Shown: piece by piece, positions 4,849-5,822 of the stretch
How positions within the stretch are numbered: position 1 is the stretch's first letter
Layout: every line of letters begins with the position of its first letter
Source: Sediminibacterium sp.
GTDB taxonomy: Bacteria > Bacteroidota > Bacteroidia > Chitinophagales > Chitinophagaceae
Reading direction: 5' to 3'
DNA length: 5,822 bases
NCBI GenBank assembly: GCA_028288645.1
Contig: JAQBNJ010000248.1
Location: 1-5,822 of the forward strand
Program-made: the position numbers and the translations under genes
The notes under the pieces: generated by a model
What the model was told of the DNA's origin: nothing
Seen by the model: the letters and a program-made list of their open reading frames with translations, nothing else
Databases searched by the model: none

Positions 4849-5709
4849 CTACCTGAATATTTCAGCCGCTATGAGCAGGCTATTGTTCAATGCCTCGTGA
4901 TCGATATTTTTTAAAAGCGCTTTCTCTTCAAAATAAGGTATCATCAATTCCGTGTCCATATTACCTACCAGCTCATCCTGGGCCATTGGGCAACCGCCAA
5001 TGCCTTTCAATGCACCATCAAATCTTTTACAGCCGGCATTCGCTGCAGCATCTACTTTCGCCTGCCAGTCCTGTGGCGATGAATGAAGGTGTACCCCGAT
5101 CGAAACATCCGGGTATTGCGGGAGTAAAGTTTGTAAAGCAAAACTCACCTGGGCGGGTGTTGCCAACCCAACAGTATCTGCCAATGAGAGGATGTTGATA
5201 CCCCGTTTTACCATCTCGTCGGCCCAATACAAAAGTGTCTCATCATCATATACATCGCCGTATTGATTACAGAATCTCATACTTAAATACACGACATGTT
5301 CTTTATTGTTCTTGATACACAACTCTAAGATCGACTCCACTCTTTGCAAACTTTCTTCCATGCCGCTGTTCGTGTTCCGAATTTGGAATGTGGGGGATAA
5401 AGAAAAAGGAAAACCGAGATAGCTGATCTCGTCATACACCGCTGCCTCTTCTGCACCGCGCGTATTGGCTACGATGGCCAGCAGTTTTGTGGGTGTATCT
5501 GTCAGATCCAGTTTTGAGATCAGTTCTTTTGTATCGGCCATTTGCGGTATGGCTTTGGGAGAAACAAAACTTCCGAAATCCAATGTATCAAAACCCACTT
5601 TCAAAAGGCTATTCTGATAGTTTATTTTTTTTTCAGTCGCGATAAAATGAGGCCAACCCTGCATGGCATCACGGGGGCATTCTACAAGGCTGATCATTTG
5701 CTGTTCCAT
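4849..5709 (-). CDS. Hydroxymethylglutaryl-CoA lyase
   Basis: A 286-residue TIM-barrel enzyme of the HMGL-like/DRE-TIM metallolyase family. HMG-CoA lyase splits 3-hydroxy-3-methylglutaryl-CoA into acetoacetate and acetyl-CoA, the last step of leucine breakdown. Residues matching the human enzyme's active site are present: Arg13 and Asp14 (ECPRDAMQG), the metal pair His207 and His209 (GVHLHSS), catalytic-loop Cys240 in GIGGCP (237-241), and Asn250 and Glu254 (VGNMDTE). SFVSPKAIPQMADT (47-60) and LADTVG (176-181) are also typical. Differences from the common form are CPRDAMQ instead of GPRDGLQ and HLHSS instead of HxHDT, so a neighbouring acyl-CoA lyase activity is possible. The length is near the usual 290-310. 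Met5 (5697) is an alternative start; AAAGG four bases before Met1 mildly favours 5709. It is the first gene of the operon seen here. No liu or mccase genes are in view. Confidence 0.85.
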   Translation of the reverse strand: MEQQMISLVECPRDAMQGWPHFIATEKKINYQNSLLKVGFDTLDFGSFVSPKAIPQMADTKELISKLDLTDTPTKLLAIVANTRGAEEAAVYDEISYLGFPFSLSPTFQIRNTNSGMEESLQRVESILELCIKNNKEHVVYLSMRFCNQYGDVYDDETLLYWADEMVKRGINILSLADTVGLATPAQVSFALQTLLPQYPDVSIGVHLHSSPQDWQAKVDAAANAGCKRFDGALKGIGGCPMAQDELVGNMDTELMIPYFEEKALLKNIDHEALNNSLLIAAEIFR

Positions 5710-5822
5710 TTACCTTTTTTTCGGGGATTAAGTTACATCATAAACCGCATGAACTTACACAAATAGCCTCCTGTGCATCGGCGGATAAGTGGGTCGCATT
5801 GTCTTAAGCAGACCGTTCCCAT
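5710..5822. other. Right-edge region upstream of the lyase operon, nothing certain
   Basis: No reading frame here is long enough to judge. On the minus strand one frame is open from the edge to TAA at 5757-5755 and could be the tail of an upstream gene; another starts at an ATG at 5822 and ends at a TAA after 29 codons. No good TAnnTTTG box precedes the lyase on the minus strand, so its promoter may lie outside the window. Confidence 0.3.

Noticed and set aside
4456..4856. Plus-strand open frames opposite the 157-residue protein
   Set aside because: They are shadows of the minus-strand operon; the translations show no family features.
4890..5227. Open frames on both strands inside the lyase gene
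   Set aside because: They overlap the conserved catalytic region of the lyase in other frames and look like random translation.
5755..5775. Promoter of the lyase operon at a TATTTG word on the minus strand
   Set aside because: The spacing is one base short of TAnnTTTG and no -33 box fits.
5733..5822. Minus-strand 29-codon frame starting at the right edge
   Set aside because: Too short, no context beyond the edge, and no recognisable sequence.

Overview
The window looks like chromosomal DNA from an aerobic member of the Bacteroidota, probably Chitinophagaceae or a close relative. The reasons are the AT-rich composition, a GSCFA-domain protein, a BioF and a MiaE whose wording matches my memory of that phylum, absence of strong Shine-Dalgarno sequences, and promoter-like boxes of the TAnnTTTG type. 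The lineage is inferred from recognition alone, with no database search.

Left part (1-1591, minus strand): bioF (8-amino-7-oxononanoate synthase, biotin synthesis) is followed after 15 bases by a pentapeptide-repeat protein that runs off the left edge. They probably share a transcript. bioF has a TAnnTTTG box almost touching its ATG, which suggests a leaderless or nearly leaderless mRNA. It also carries a GC-rich perfect palindrome inside its coding sequence. Between bioF and the divergent gene on the right lies a long near-perfect palindrome built on a 7-base period.

Centre (1672-3201): miaE (plus strand) encodes a diiron tRNA hydroxylase. Behind it is the most interesting structure here: a compact element encoding a Y1/HUH tyrosine transposase of the IS200/IS605-RAYT type (2675-3133, minus). 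Two nested perfect inverted repeats (17 bp inner, 16 bp outer) enclose the gene. Immediately upstream (about 2336-2496) is a copy of the same two ends with the gene missing, and between the two lies a decayed third copy. This is the layout expected of a REP-associated transposase with a non-autonomous, REPIN/MITE-like derivative beside it, here in an AT-rich version.

Right part (3379-5709, minus strand): a tight three-gene operon, read right to left: an HMG-CoA lyase, an uncharacterised 157-residue protein (1-base gap), and a GSCFA-domain SGNH-like protein (4-base ATGA overlap). The lyase points to leucine/acyl-CoA catabolism; the other two cannot be assigned a substrate. The stretch 3202-3378 is mostly empty apart from a small hairpin and a weak short ORF with a promoter-like box. 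The last 113 bases hold nothing I can call.
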